Source of the DNA: Xenophilus azovorans DSM 13620 | GTDB taxonomy: Bacteria > Pseudomonadota > Gammaproteobacteria > Burkholderiales > Burkholderiaceae_C | Reading direction: 5' to 3' | Length of the DNA: 64,000 nt | NCBI RefSeq assembly: GCF_000745855.1 | Contig: NZ_KN050769.1 | Location: 1,264 to 65,263, forward strand | Shown here: positions 1 to 8,238 of the stretch, one piece after another | Layout: each line of letters starts with the position of its first letter | Position numbering within the stretch: the stretch's first letter is position 1 | Position numbers and translations under genes: made by a program | Notes under the pieces: generated by a model | Seen by the model: only the letters and a program-made list of their open reading frames with translations | Database searches by the model: none | Told to the model about the DNA's origin: nothing

Positions 1-78
1 TCGGCATCGGCATCGGCATCGGCATCGGCATCGGCATCAGCGTCGGCATCGGCATCGGCATCGGCATCGGCATCAGCA
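1..78. repeat. Hexanucleotide tandem repeat (TCGGCA)n coding for Asp-Ala
   Basis: Thirteen consecutive six-base units occupy 1-78: six perfect TCGGCA, one TCAGCG, five TCGGCA and one TCAGCA, fading into degenerate units to about 96. Read on the minus strand in the frame of the surviving gene they give GCC-GAT, that is Ala-Asp. Because the unit is six bases, gain or loss of copies keeps the frame and would only change the length of the acidic repeat. The array continues beyond the left edge. Confidence 0.9.
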
Positions 79-689
79 TCCGCGTCACCATCCCCTTCAT
101 CGTTCGGAACGGGAATGAACATGGGCATGGTCCCGCCGTCGTCGCCGCCGCTGTCGAGCGCGGAGGCCAGCACGGCACCGCCCAGGGCGCCCAGCGCGAA
201 GTCGCCGAGGCCGAAGCCGCCGCCGGCCGCCAGCTTCTTCTTGACGGCCAGCGCGGCCGCTTCCGCGTCGCCGCCTTCCGGCGTCACGACGAGGTCGCCC
301 GTGGCCAGGTCGACGTCGACCTGCTCCAGCCCGCCGGGCAGCGTGGTGGTCGAGATGGTGGCGTCCGTGCCGCCCGTCAGCGTGCCGTTCAGCGGCGCCT
401 TGTTGGAAGCCGAGCCAGGGAAGCTCACGGCCGCCTGGCCGCCCTCGGGCACCAGGACCCGGTCGCCCGACATCAGCTGCTGCGTGCCTTCGACCGGCAT
501 GCGCACGCCGTCGCGTACGATCGCCACGCCCGGCGTGGCGTTGGAAAGGGTGCCCACGCTGCCGTGCGCGGCGGCGGGCGCCAGGGGCGTCGCGGCGGTC
601 GTGGCTTGCGCAATCTGCACGGGGGCGAGCGGCGTCGCCTGCACCGCGGATGCTGCGGTGGCGACGGTCGAGGAAGAAGGTTCGGTCAT
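1..689 (-). CDS. N-terminus of a large repetitive (LapA/BapA-like) surface protein, partial
   Basis: An open frame reads leftwards from ATG at 689-687 for 229 codons and leaves the window without a stop. Residues about 50-85 look like a small FecR/retention-module fold (VAIVRDGVRMPVEG, then SGDRVLVPEGGQAAVSF). A Gly/Leu-rich segment with KKKLAAGGGFGLGDFALGAL follows near residues 155-180, then an acidic linker DSGGDDGG. From about residue 200 the protein becomes an alternating Asp-Ala repeat running off the edge. Type I-secreted adhesins of the LapA class begin with a retention module followed by long repeats, and I infer that class here. The initiator is weakly supported (only GAGG about eight bases upstream). 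The rest of the protein and any secretion genes lie outside the window. The two open frames overlapping this segment in other registers have no recognisable domains. Confidence 0.72.
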   Translation of the reverse strand, partial: MTEPSSSTVATAASAVQATPLAPVQIAQATTAATPLAPAAAHGSVGTLSNATPGVAIVRDGVRMPVEGTQQLMSGDRVLVPEGGQAAVSFPGSASNKAPLNGTLTGGTDATISTTTLPGGLEQVDVDLATGDLVVTPEGGDAEAAALAVKKKLAAGGGFGLGDFALGALGGAVLASALDSGGDDGGTMPMFIPVPNDEGDGDADADADADADADADADADADADADADA

Positions 690-931
690 GGCGGCCTCGT
701 TGGACAAGAAAAGCAACGCCACTCACGGGGCAACATGCATGCCTGTTCGCGGATACGCCGGGCACAGGCGCATCGCGGCGGCTAAGTTGCTGCCGGCAAA
801 GGATTTTCTGAAACAGGCGCAGCGCCGGTGCAGGCGCCGCAGGCGCGCGCGGCCGCCGTGTTACGTGGGGGCGTTACGTAACGCCGTAACGGCAGAAGCG
901 CCGCGGCCGACCCGTCTGTAGGTGACAGGTC

Positions 932-1771
932 TTACTTGATCCCCGCGCGCATGAAGCTCTGCACGAACTGCCGCTGGAACAGCAGAAAGGCGACGAGCAA
1001 CGGCGCCGCCGTCATCAGCGTGGCGGCGGTGATGACCGACCAGTCCACGCCCTGGTCCACCGACGAGAACACCTGCAGCCCGACGGTGAGCGTGCGCGCC
1101 TGCGGGCTGTTGGTGACCACCAGCGGCCAGAGGAAGTTGTTCCAGTGGTAGCTCACTGACACCAGCCCGAAGGCGGTGTAGACCGGCCGCGCCAGCGGCA
1201 CGTACACCCGCCACAGCGTCTGCAGCGGCCCGGCGCCTTCCACCCGCGCGGCCTCGTCCAGTTCCTTCGGGATGCCCATGAAGGTCTGACGCAAAAGGAA
1301 GATCGCCAGCGCCGAGCCGAAGTAGGGCAGGCCGATGGCGAGCAGCGTGTCCACCAGGCCCAGGCGCACCATGGTGCGGTAGTTCTCGACGATCAGCATG
1401 TCGGGCATCACGACGAGCTGCATCAGCACCAGCGAGAACAGCAGGTCGCGACCGCGGAAGCTGGCGCGCGCGAAGGCATAGGCGGCCAGGGTGGACAGCA
1501 CCAGTTGCGCCGCCAGGATCATCAGCACCAGCAGCGTGGTGTTGAGGAAGTAGCGCGCGAAGGGCGCGGCCTCCCAGGCGCGGCCGAAGTTCTCGAGCGT
1601 GAGCGGCGCGAAGAGGGCGAAGCGGGTGGAGTATTCGGCCGGATGGAAGGCCGTCCACACGGCGTACAGCAGCGGCAGGATCCACAGCAGCGCCAGCAGC
1701 CAGGCGGCCAGCGTGTCCAGCCGGGTGGGCTCGTTCCACGCGAGCCGTTCCGAAGGGACGGCGGCGCTCAT
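932..1771 (-). CDS. Carbohydrate ABC transporter permease (UgpE/MalG type)
   Basis: A 279-residue inner-membrane permease of the binding-protein-dependent sugar importers. About six hydrophobic segments are visible, starting with LLALLWILPLLYAVW near residue 25. The EAA loop that docks on the ATPase is clear near residues 175-195 (DEAARVEGAGPLQTLWRVYVP). Length and layout match UgpE/MalG. It is the last gene of a leftward unit: ATPase (4252-5277), binding protein (2932-4233), first permease (1919-2800), then this gene. The 147-base gap before it holds an intergenic repeat. The substrate cannot be read from sequence; glycerol-3-phosphate or a sugar is usual for this family. Confidence 0.9.
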   Translation of the reverse strand: MSAAVPSERLAWNEPTRLDTLAAWLLALLWILPLLYAVWTAFHPAEYSTRFALFAPLTLENFGRAWEAAPFARYFLNTTLLVLMILAAQLVLSTLAAYAFARASFRGRDLLFSLVLMQLVVMPDMLIVENYRTMVRLGLVDTLLAIGLPYFGSALAIFLLRQTFMGIPKELDEAARVEGAGPLQTLWRVYVPLARPVYTAFGLVSVSYHWNNFLWPLVVTNSPQARTLTVGLQVFSSVDQGVDWSVITAATLMTAAPLLVAFLLFQRQFVQSFMRAGIK

Positions 1772-1781
1772 TGGATAACCT

Positions 1782-1912
1782 CCGTGCTTCGCACTGCGGT
1801 GCGAGCCTCCTTCGGAACGGCCGGGCGGGGGCTCATGTCGGCCCCCACGCTCGGCACTGCGTGTCCTCGCTGTCCCCCGAGGGGGCGTTCGCTTGCTTGG
1901 GGCGGCCCGGCG
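1782..1912. repeat. Intergenic repeat of a Comamonadaceae-type family
   Basis: The gap between the two permease genes holds a composite repeat. Its first half (1782-1836, with CTTCGGAACGGCCGGGCG) is clearly related to 33387-33440 (with CTTCGGAGCGGCCGGGCG). Its second half ends in CTTGGGGCGGCCCGGCG (1896-1912), which recurs exactly at 60298-60314 upstream of accA. It contains short inverted repeats such as CCCCCGAGGGGG (1875-1886). Similar palindromic spacers are common between genes in Comamonadaceae, from memory rather than a search. No coding function is apparent. Confidence 0.7.
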
Positions 1913-1918
1913 CTGCGC

Positions 1919-2800
1919 TCATCGGTAGTGCACCCGGCGGTCCAGCGCGAAGAACTGGAAGAGCGCGATGCCCACCAGCACCACGATCAGCACCACGGTG
2001 AGCGCGGCGGCGTAGGCGGTGTCCCAGAAGCTGAAGCCCACCTCATACAGGTGGTAGAGCAGCAGGATGGTGGCGTTGTCGGGCCCGCCGCGGGTGAGCA
2101 CGAACAGGTGGTCGACCATGCGGAAGGCATTGATGAAGGCGTTGACCAGCACGAACAGCGTGGTGGGCATCAAAAGCGGCCACTGCACGCGCCGGAAGAA
2201 GTACCAGCGCGAGGCGCCCTCGATGGCCGCCGCCTCGCGCAGGCTGGGGTTGAGCGTCTGCAGCGCGGCCAGGTAGAAGATCATGAAGAAGCCGGCTTCC
2301 TTCCAGATCGCCACCACGGTGACGGCGCCCAGCGCGGTGGAGGGGCTGCCCAGCCAGTTGTGCGAGGGCAGGCCGAGCGCGCCGGTGAGCTGTTCCAGCA
2401 GGCCGTACTGCGGCGTGTAGAAGAACAGCCAGATGTTCGCCACCGCGATCATCGGCAGCACGGTGGGCGTGAAGTAGGCCATGCGCAGGAAGGCGCGGCC
2501 GGCGATGCGCTCGTTCACCCACAGCGCCATCGCCAGCGCCAGGCCGATGGAGCAGGGGATGGTGGCGGCGGCGAACAGCAGGTTGTTGCGCACCGCCTTC
2601 CAGAACACCGGGTCCTCGGCCATCACCTGGTAGTTCTCGACGCCCACCCACACCGCCTCGCGTCCGCCCTTGGGTGTGGAGAAGAAGCTGTCGACCAGCG
2701 TGGCGACGGCCGGCCAGTGGGTGAAGCCCACCAGCACCGCCATCGCCGGCAGCACCATCAGCCAGGCGTGGACGGCGCGGATCGATGAGGCGTTGCGCAT
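1919..2800 (-). CDS. Carbohydrate ABC transporter permease (UgpA/MalF type)
   Basis: Inner-membrane permease of about 293 residues. Transmembrane segments include AWLMVLPAMAVLVGF near the N-terminus and a C-terminal TVVLIVVLVGIALFQFF. The EAA cytoplasmic loop is seen as REAAAIEGASRWYFFRRVQWP. I start at the ATG at 2800 (MRNASSIRA), because the longer form begins with GTG at 2839 without a ribosome-binding site and adds 13 unremarkable residues. It would form the heteromeric pore with the second permease at 932-1771. About 130 bases separate it from the binding-protein gene, enough for an internal promoter or processing site, but none stands out. Confidence 0.88.
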   Translation of the reverse strand: MRNASSIRAVHAWLMVLPAMAVLVGFTHWPAVATLVDSFFSTPKGGREAVWVGVENYQVMAEDPVFWKAVRNNLLFAAATIPCSIGLALAMALWVNERIAGRAFLRMAYFTPTVLPMIAVANIWLFFYTPQYGLLEQLTGALGLPSHNWLGSPSTALGAVTVVAIWKEAGFFMIFYLAALQTLNPSLREAAAIEGASRWYFFRRVQWPLLMPTTLFVLVNAFINAFRMVDHLFVLTRGGPDNATILLLYHLYEVGFSFWDTAYAAALTVVLIVVLVGIALFQFFALDRRVHYR

Positions 2801-2931
2801 CCTGGTCAGAAGGCCGCGGAGCAGGCCATGCGGGAACACCCACGGAACTGGCTTTGCCAGGCCGTAGGGTGTGCCCCCTTGCAGGGGGTTGGCGGAGCGG
2901 AACGAAGTCCGCGAAGACTGGGGGTGGTCAC

Positions 2932-4233
2932 TTATTTATAGCCGCGCAGGATGCGGTCGGCTTCTTTTTGCGCGTCCTGCATCGCCTGTTTGGGCGTCTT
3001 GGCGCCGGTCAGCGCGGCCTGCAGGCCGTCGTTCAGTGCCTTGGTCACGCGCTGGTTGTCGTGCGTGGAGAACTCGGCCACCGAGACCGGCAACTGGTCG
3101 CGCGCCACCAGCGCGGGCGGGAACTCGGCGCCGTACTTCTTCAGCGCCGGCGTGTCGTAGGCGGCGGCCGAGACGGCGACGTAGCCGGTGTCGATGCTCC
3201 ACTGCGCGGCGCGCTCGGGCTGGGTGATCCACTTGACGAACTTGTACGCCGCCTCCTGCTGCGCCGGCGTGCTCTTCTTGAAGATGTAGAAGTTGCCGCC
3301 GCCGGTGGGCGAGCCCTTGCGCTTGTTGCCCGGGATCATGCCGACGCCGAAGTCGAACTTCGCGTTGGCCTTGATGTTGGTCAGGTTGCCGGTGGTGGTG
3401 TAGATGATGGCGGCCTTCTTCTCGAAGAAGTCCTTGGGCGTGGTGCCCCACTCGACCACGCCGGTGGGGTGCACGCCGGCCTTGCCCAGGTCGACCCAGA
3501 ACTGCAGCGCCTCGACCACCTTCGGGTCGTCGAACTTCACCTTGGTGCCGGTCTCGTTGGCCAGGATGGCGTCGTTGGGCGTGGTGAGCGTCTGGAACAG
3601 CCAGTAGGGGAAGCCGCTCGACGGGATCTGCACGCCGTACTGCGTCGTCTTGCCGCCGGCGTCCTTCTTCGTCAGCTTCGCCGCCATGTCCTTCAGCTCG
3701 GCCCAGTTGGCGGGCGGCTTGTTCGGGTCGAGGCCGGCCTCCTTGAACAGCTCCTTGTTCCAGTACATCACCACGGTGGAGCGCTGGAAGGGGATGCCCC
3801 AGGTCTTGCCGCCGGTGCGGCTGTTCATCATGAAGGCGGGATAGAAGCTGCCCATCCACGCCTTGTCCTCGGCCGTCTTCGCGAAGTTGTCGAAGGGCAC
3901 GATCGCGTCCTCGTCGATCAGCGTGAACATGTCGGTCGACAGCAGCACCGAGGTGACCGGCGGCGTGCCCGACTTGTGCGCCGTCAGCGCCTTGACGATG
4001 GTCTCCTGGTAGGTGCCGGCGTAGATCGGCGTGACCTTGATGCCGGGGTGCTCCTTCATGAAGCCCTCGGCGAAGCCGTCGATGATCTTGGCGATGGGGC
4101 CGCCCACGGCCACCGGGTAGTAGAACTGGACCTCGGTCGGCGCCTGGGCCAGGGCCGGCGCCAGGGCGCCGAGCAGGGTGGTGCCGGCGACGAAGGGGAT
4201 CGCCAGGGTCTTGAGGAAGGTGCGTTGTCGCAT
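2932..4233 (-). CDS. Extracellular solute-binding protein of a sugar-type ABC importer (UgpB-like)
   Basis: A 433-residue periplasmic binding protein. It has a signal peptide of about 29 residues (MRQRTFLKTLAIPF, hydrophobic core, ending ALAPALA before QAPTEV). The mature start VQFYYPVAVGGPIAKIIDGF and the segment FMKEHPGIKVTPIYAGTYQE are typical of family 1 extracellular solute-binding proteins near UgpB. It would capture the ligand and deliver it to the two permeases encoded downstream. It is the second gene of the unit, 18 bases after the ATPase gene. The exact ligand is unknown. The order ATPase, binding protein, permease, permease differs from E. coli ugpBAEC, so I do not assign ugp symbols. 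Confidence 0.88.
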   Translation of the reverse strand: MRQRTFLKTLAIPFVAGTTLLGALAPALAQAPTEVQFYYPVAVGGPIAKIIDGFAEGFMKEHPGIKVTPIYAGTYQETIVKALTAHKSGTPPVTSVLLSTDMFTLIDEDAIVPFDNFAKTAEDKAWMGSFYPAFMMNSRTGGKTWGIPFQRSTVVMYWNKELFKEAGLDPNKPPANWAELKDMAAKLTKKDAGGKTTQYGVQIPSSGFPYWLFQTLTTPNDAILANETGTKVKFDDPKVVEALQFWVDLGKAGVHPTGVVEWGTTPKDFFEKKAAIIYTTTGNLTNIKANAKFDFGVGMIPGNKRKGSPTGGGNFYIFKKSTPAQQEAAYKFVKWITQPERAAQWSIDTGYVAVSAAAYDTPALKKYGAEFPPALVARDQLPVSVAEFSTHDNQRVTKALNDGLQAALTGAKTPKQAMQDAQKEADRILRGYK

Positions 4234-4251
4234 GGGGAGTCTTCTCCGGTT

Positions 4252-5277
4252 TCAGGGGGATGGAATGCGGCGGCCCTCGGCGTCGAAGGCGTGCGCGTCG
4301 TCGTAGGACCAGTCGAGGTGCACGGCGTCGCCGGCCTGCGCGGTGCGGCGGCCGTCGGTGCGCACCAGCAGCGACTGGCTGCCGACCGCGCAGCGCAGCA
4401 CCAGGTCGGCGCCCAGGTACTCGGTGCTCTGCACGGTGGCGGGAATGCCCTCGGCCGCGGCGAGCGCGATGGCTTCCGGCCGCACGCCCAGCGTGGCGCC
4501 GGCCAGGCCGGTGTCGACGTCGCTGCCGGCGATGCGCCCGCGCGCCAGCGCCACCAGGTTCATCGGCGGCGTGCCGACGAAGCGCGCGGCGAAGGTGGTG
4601 GCCGGGCGCGCGTACAGCTCGCGCGGCGAGCCGGCCTGCTCGACGCGGCCCTTGTTCAGCAGCACCACCTGGTCGGCCATGCTCATCGCCTCGGCCTGGT
4701 CGTGCGTGACGTACACCACCGTCAGGCCGAGCTGGCGCTGCAGCTCGCGCAGTTCGCGGCGCATGTCCTGGCGCAGCTGCGCGTCCAGGTTGGACAGTGG
4801 TTCATCCATGAGACAGACCTGCGCCTGCGCCACCAGCGCACGGCCCAGCGCCACCCGCTGCTGCTGGCCGCCCGAGAGCTGGCCGGGCCGGCGCGCCAGG
4901 AGTGCGTCCAGGCCGAGCAGCTCGGCGGCGTGCGCCAGGCGGCGGGCGCGCTCGGCGGGCGGCACCTTGCGCACCGCCAGGCCGAAGGTGATGTTGTCCG
5001 CCACCGAGAGGTGCGGGAAGAGCGCGTAGTTCTGGAACACCATCGCGATGCCGCGCTGCGCCGGCGGCAGCGCGCCCACCTCGCGGCCGCCGATGCGCAC
5101 CTGGCCGGCGCTGGCGTTGTCCAGCCCGGCGATGATGCGCAGCGTGGTCGACTTGCCGCAGCCCGAGGGGCCGAGCAGGACGCAGAAGCTGCCGGGTTCG
5201 ATGCGCAGGTTGACGGCGTGCAGTGCGGTGCTGTCACCCCAGGACTTGGCGACGTCGATCAGCTCGATGGCAGACAT
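4252..5277 (-). CDS. ABC transporter ATP-binding protein (UgpC/MalK type)
   Basis: The ATPase of the importer, 341 residues from ATG at 5277 (MSAIELIDVAKSWG). Walker A is GPSGCGKST near residue 37, the signature is LSGGQQQR, Walker B is VCLMDEPLSNLDAQLR, and the switch His lies in VYVTHDQAEAM. A C-terminal TOBE-like region follows (about residues 235-341, with LGVRPEAIAL), as in MalK/UgpC. An in-frame upstream start would add 43 low-complexity residues and is unlikely. It leads the leftward operon. Just upstream, CGGAC and GTCCG arms (about 5279-5298) form a short inverted repeat that could be an operator; no regulator gene is adjacent. Confidence 0.92.
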   Translation of the reverse strand: MSAIELIDVAKSWGDSTALHAVNLRIEPGSFCVLLGPSGCGKSTTLRIIAGLDNASAGQVRIGGREVGALPPAQRGIAMVFQNYALFPHLSVADNITFGLAVRKVPPAERARRLAHAAELLGLDALLARRPGQLSGGQQQRVALGRALVAQAQVCLMDEPLSNLDAQLRQDMRRELRELQRQLGLTVVYVTHDQAEAMSMADQVVLLNKGRVEQAGSPRELYARPATTFAARFVGTPPMNLVALARGRIAGSDVDTGLAGATLGVRPEAIALAAAEGIPATVQSTEYLGADLVLRCAVGSQSLLVRTDGRRTAQAGDAVHLDWSYDDAHAFDAEGRRIPSP

Positions 5278-5510
5278 CCGGACGAGTCTAAAAGTCCGAT
5301 ATGACAGTTCGTCCGAGGGGGAACCCGCCCCGTGTCGACCCGATGAACAATCGGTGACGCATGGCCGCGCGGCGCCGGTGCACCATCGCGGCGCCGGCGG
5401 CTGCAAGCCCCGGGGTGCTGTTGGTGTTTTCCTGAGCCGGAGGCTTCAGCAAACATCGCTACAGTGGTCGAGACCGGCCGCACGGGCCGGCAGTTTTGAA
5501 GGAAATGGAC

Positions 5511-6248
5511 ATGAGCAAGAAAGTCGCATACGTCACCGGCGGCATGGGGGGCATCGGGACTGCCATCTGCCAGCGCCTCCACAAGGACGGGTTCACGGTG
5601 ATCGCGGGCTGCGGCCCCACCCGTGACTACGCCAAATGGCTGGCCGAGCAGAAGGAACAGGGCTTCACTTTCCATGCCTCGGTCGGCAACGTCGGCAACT
5701 GGGACTCTACCGTCGAGGCCTTCTCCAAGGCCAAGGCCGAGCACGGCAGCATCGACGTGCTGGTCAACAACGCCGGCATCACCCGCGACCGCATGTTCGT
5801 GAAGATGACGCCCGACGACTGGAATGCCGTCATCGAGACCAACCTCAACAGCATGTTCAACGTCACCAAGCAGGTGGTGGGCGACATGGTCGAGAAGGGC
5901 TGGGGCCGCATCGTCAACATCAGCTCGGTCAACGGCGCCAAGGGCCAGGCCGGCCAGACCAACTACTCGGCGGCCAAGGCCGGCATGCACGGCTTCACCA
6001 TGGCGCTGGCGCAGGAGCTGGCCAACAAGGGCGTGACGGTCAACACCGTGAGCCCGGGCTACATCGGCACCGACATGGTCAAGGCGATCCGCCAGGAGGT
6101 GCTGGACAAGATCGTCGCCACCATCCCGGTCAAGCGGCTGGGCGAGCCCAGCGAGATCGCCTCGATCATCTCGTGGCTGGCGTCCGACGAGGGCAGCTAC
6201 TCCACCGGCGCCGACTTCTCCGTCAACGGCGGCCTGCACATGCATTGA
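5511..6248 (+). CDS. phaB: Acetoacetyl-CoA reductase (PhaB)
   Basis: A 245-residue NADPH-dependent short-chain dehydrogenase that reduces acetoacetyl-CoA to (R)-3-hydroxybutyryl-CoA for polyhydroxybutyrate synthesis. The cofactor loop is TGGMGGIG at residues 9-16, NNAG is at 86-89, and the catalytic Ser138/139, Tyr152 and Lys156 are present (NISSVNG, NYSAAKAG). Length matches Cupriavidus PhaB. The start ATG at 5511 has AAGGAA about eight bases upstream; the longer MKEMD form would overlap that site. phaA and phaC are not adjacent. A strong terminator closes the gene, so it is probably transcribed alone. Confidence 0.93.
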   Translation: MSKKVAYVTGGMGGIGTAICQRLHKDGFTVIAGCGPTRDYAKWLAEQKEQGFTFHASVGNVGNWDSTVEAFSKAKAEHGSIDVLVNNAGITRDRMFVKMTPDDWNAVIETNLNSMFNVTKQVVGDMVEKGWGRIVNISSVNGAKGQAGQTNYSAAKAGMHGFTMALAQELANKGVTVNTVSPGYIGTDMVKAIRQEVLDKIVATIPVKRLGEPSEIASIISWLASDEGSYSTGADFSVNGGLHMH

Positions 6249-6269
6249 GCCGCACGCCGCGCCCCGCCT

Positions 6270-6302
6270 GAAGGCCCGCCCCGCGCGGGCCTTCGTTTTT
6301 TT
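6270..6302 (+). terminator. Rho-independent terminator after phaB
   Basis: A GC-rich hairpin has arms GAAGGCCCGC (6270-6279) and GCGGGCCTTC (6285-6294), a five-base loop, and then a G and eight Ts. It sits 22 bases after the phaB stop. Confidence 0.93.
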
Positions 6303-6338
6303 CTGCGCCATGGCGCGACACGCCTGCAAAATGGCTCC

Positions 6339-8051
6339 ATGCATCACGGCGTCTCCCTGATCAACACCATCGCCGCCGCCCTCGGCCTGGCGCTGATCCT
6401 CGGCTTCGCCGCGGCGCGGCTGCGCATCCCGGCGCTGGTGGGCTACCTGCTGGCCGGGGTCATCATCGGGCCCTTCACCCCGGGCTTCGTCGCCGACGCG
6501 GCCATCGCCGCGCAACTGGCCGAGATCGGCGTGATGCTGCTGATGTTCGGCGTCGGCCTGCACTTCTCGCTGGACGACCTGCTCGCCGTGCGGCGCATCG
6601 CGCTGCCGGGGGCGCTGGTGCAGATCGTCGCCGCCACGCTGATGGGCGCGGCCATGTCGCTCTCGTGGGGCTGGCCGATCGGCGCGGCACTGGTGTTCGG
6701 CCTGGCGCTGTCGGTGGCCAGCACGGTGGTGCTGCTGCGGGCGCTGGAGAACCTCGGCCTGCTCGAAAGCCACACCGGCCGCATCGCCGTGGGCTGGCTG
6801 GTGGTGGAAGACCTGGCGATGGTGCTGGTGCTGGTGCTGCTGCCGCCGCTGGCCGGCGCGCTGGGCGGCCGGGCCGATGCCGGCGACGGCGCGGAGGCCG
6901 AGGCCGCCGCCTCCGTCTGGCGCACGCTGGGCGTCACGCTGCTGCAGGTGGGCGGCTTCGTCGCGCTGATGCTGGTGGTGGGGCGGCGCGTCTTCCCCTG
7001 GCTCTTGTGGCAGGTCACGCGCACCGGCTCGCGCGAGCTGTTCACCCTGTGCGTGGTGGCGGCGGCGGTGAGCATCGCCTTCGCCTCGGCCTCGCTGTTC
7101 GGCGTGTCCTTCGCGCTGGGGGCCTTCTTCGCCGGCATGGTGATGCGCGAATCGGAGTTCAGCCACCGGGCGGCGCAGGAATCGCTGCCGCTGCGCGACG
7201 CCTTCGCGGTGCTGTTCTTCGTGTCGGTGGGCATGCTGTTCGACCCGAGCGTGCTGGTCGAGCAGCCGCTGCAGGTGCTGGCGGTGGTGCTGGTCATCGT
7301 GTTCGGCAAGTCCTTTGCCGCCTGCGCGCTGGTGCTCGCCTTCCGCTACCCGCTGGCCACCGCGCTCACGGTGAGCGCCAGCCTGGCGCAGATCGGCGAG
7401 TTCTCCTTCATCCTGGTCGCGCTCGGCGCCCGCCACGAACTGCTGCCGGTGCAGGCGCAGAGCCTGGTGCTGGCCGGCGCGCTGATCTCCATCGCCGCCA
7501 ACCCGCTGTGCTTCGGCGCGATCGGGCCGGTGCTGCGCTGGCTGCGCGTGCATTCCGCGCTGGCGCGGCGGCTGGAGGCGCGCGACGACCCGCTGGCCGA
7601 GTTGCCGCAGGAGACCGAGGCGCGCTTCCTCTCGCGCCAGGTGGTGCTGGTGGGCTACGGGCGGGTGGGCCGGCGCATCGCGGCGGAACTGCGCTCGCGC
7701 GACGTGCCCTTCGTCGTGGCCGACCAGAACCGCGAACTGGTGGAGCGCATGCGCGAGGACGGGCTGGCCGCCGTCTGGGGCGACGCGGCGGAGCCCGCGG
7801 TGCTGATCCAGGCCCACATCGCGCGGGCGCGCGTGCTGGTGGTGGCCACGCCCGACGCCCTCAACGTGCGCCAGATGATCGCCACGGCGCGCACGCTCAA
7901 CCCGGCCGTCGAGATCGTCATCCGCAGCCACAACGAGGCCGAGGCGCGCCTGCTGGCGCAGGAGGAGGCGGCCACCGTTTTCCTCGGCGAGCAGGAACTG
8001 GCGCAGGCGATGGCCCGCGACGTGCTGCGGCGCGCCATCGCGGCGGCCTGA
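6339..8051 (+). CDS. Kef/YbaL-type cation:proton antiporter with RCK domain
   Basis: A 570-residue membrane protein of the CPA2 (monovalent cation:proton antiporter-2) family. About twelve hydrophobic segments cover residues 8-395. A cytosolic RCK_N nucleotide-binding domain follows, starting at VVLVGYGRVGRRIA near residue 432 (GxGxxG), with the acidic VVADQNRE strand end. Length and layout resemble E. coli YbaL more than KefB/KefC. It probably exports K+ or Na+ in exchange for protons under ligand control through the RCK domain. No KefF/KefG-type accessory gene is nearby, which argues against the glutathione-gated Kef system. It lies 36 bases after the phaB terminator, so it needs its own promoter. 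Confidence 0.88.
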   Translation: MHHGVSLINTIAAALGLALILGFAAARLRIPALVGYLLAGVIIGPFTPGFVADAAIAAQLAEIGVMLLMFGVGLHFSLDDLLAVRRIALPGALVQIVAATLMGAAMSLSWGWPIGAALVFGLALSVASTVVLLRALENLGLLESHTGRIAVGWLVVEDLAMVLVLVLLPPLAGALGGRADAGDGAEAEAAASVWRTLGVTLLQVGGFVALMLVVGRRVFPWLLWQVTRTGSRELFTLCVVAAAVSIAFASASLFGVSFALGAFFAGMVMRESEFSHRAAQESLPLRDAFAVLFFVSVGMLFDPSVLVEQPLQVLAVVLVIVFGKSFAACALVLAFRYPLATALTVSASLAQIGEFSFILVALGARHELLPVQAQSLVLAGALISIAANPLCFGAIGPVLRWLRVHSALARRLEARDDPLAELPQETEARFLSRQVVLVGYGRVGRRIAAELRSRDVPFVVADQNRELVERMREDGLAAVWGDAAEPAVLIQAHIARARVLVVATPDALNVRQMIATARTLNPAVEIVIRSHNEAEARLLAQEEAATVFLGEQELAQAMARDVLRRAIAAA

Positions 8052-8110
8052 ATCGGCGTGCTTTCAGGGCCTGCGCCAGGGCAAAAGTCCCCGCGAGGGC
8101 ATGCACCGGC

Positions 8111-8162
8111 CACGTTTCGGCGCAAAATCAAGTCACAAATGTAGCGAAACGTGAAATTGTGA
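8111..8162. promoter_or_regulatory. Nested inverted repeats upstream of a hypothetical gene (possible operator)
   Basis: CACGTTTCG (8111-8119) is matched by its exact reverse complement CGAAACGTG (8145-8153). A second pair, TCACAAAT (8133-8140) and AATTGTGA (8155-8162), interleaves with it. The segment is AT-richer than its surroundings and lies 80-130 bases before the ATG at 8239. A dimeric regulator site or a leader hairpin could explain it; neither is shown. Confidence 0.4.
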
Positions 8163-8238
8163 CCGCGGACGATGAAGTCCTTTGACCTACCATGACGGTG
8201 TCCCATTGCTGTTCGCAGGAAGCGTCCCGAGTCGTCCC

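Noticed and set aside
1-96. CRISPR-like array
   Set aside because: The unit is six bases without spacers. It is a coding microsatellite.
97-765. Alternative minus-strand 222-codon frame at the left edge
   Set aside because: It is extremely Arg-rich and without motifs, and out of register with the retention-module frame.
115-921. Plus-strand 268-codon frame at the left edge
   Set aside because: It has low-complexity Ser/Pro/Arg composition. The minus frame from 689 has a retention-like module and a meaningful Asp-Ala repeat.
2785-5304. 839-codon plus-strand open frame opposite the ABC importer genes
   Set aside because: It is antisense to a recognisable binding protein and ATPase and has shadow-like composition with no motifs.
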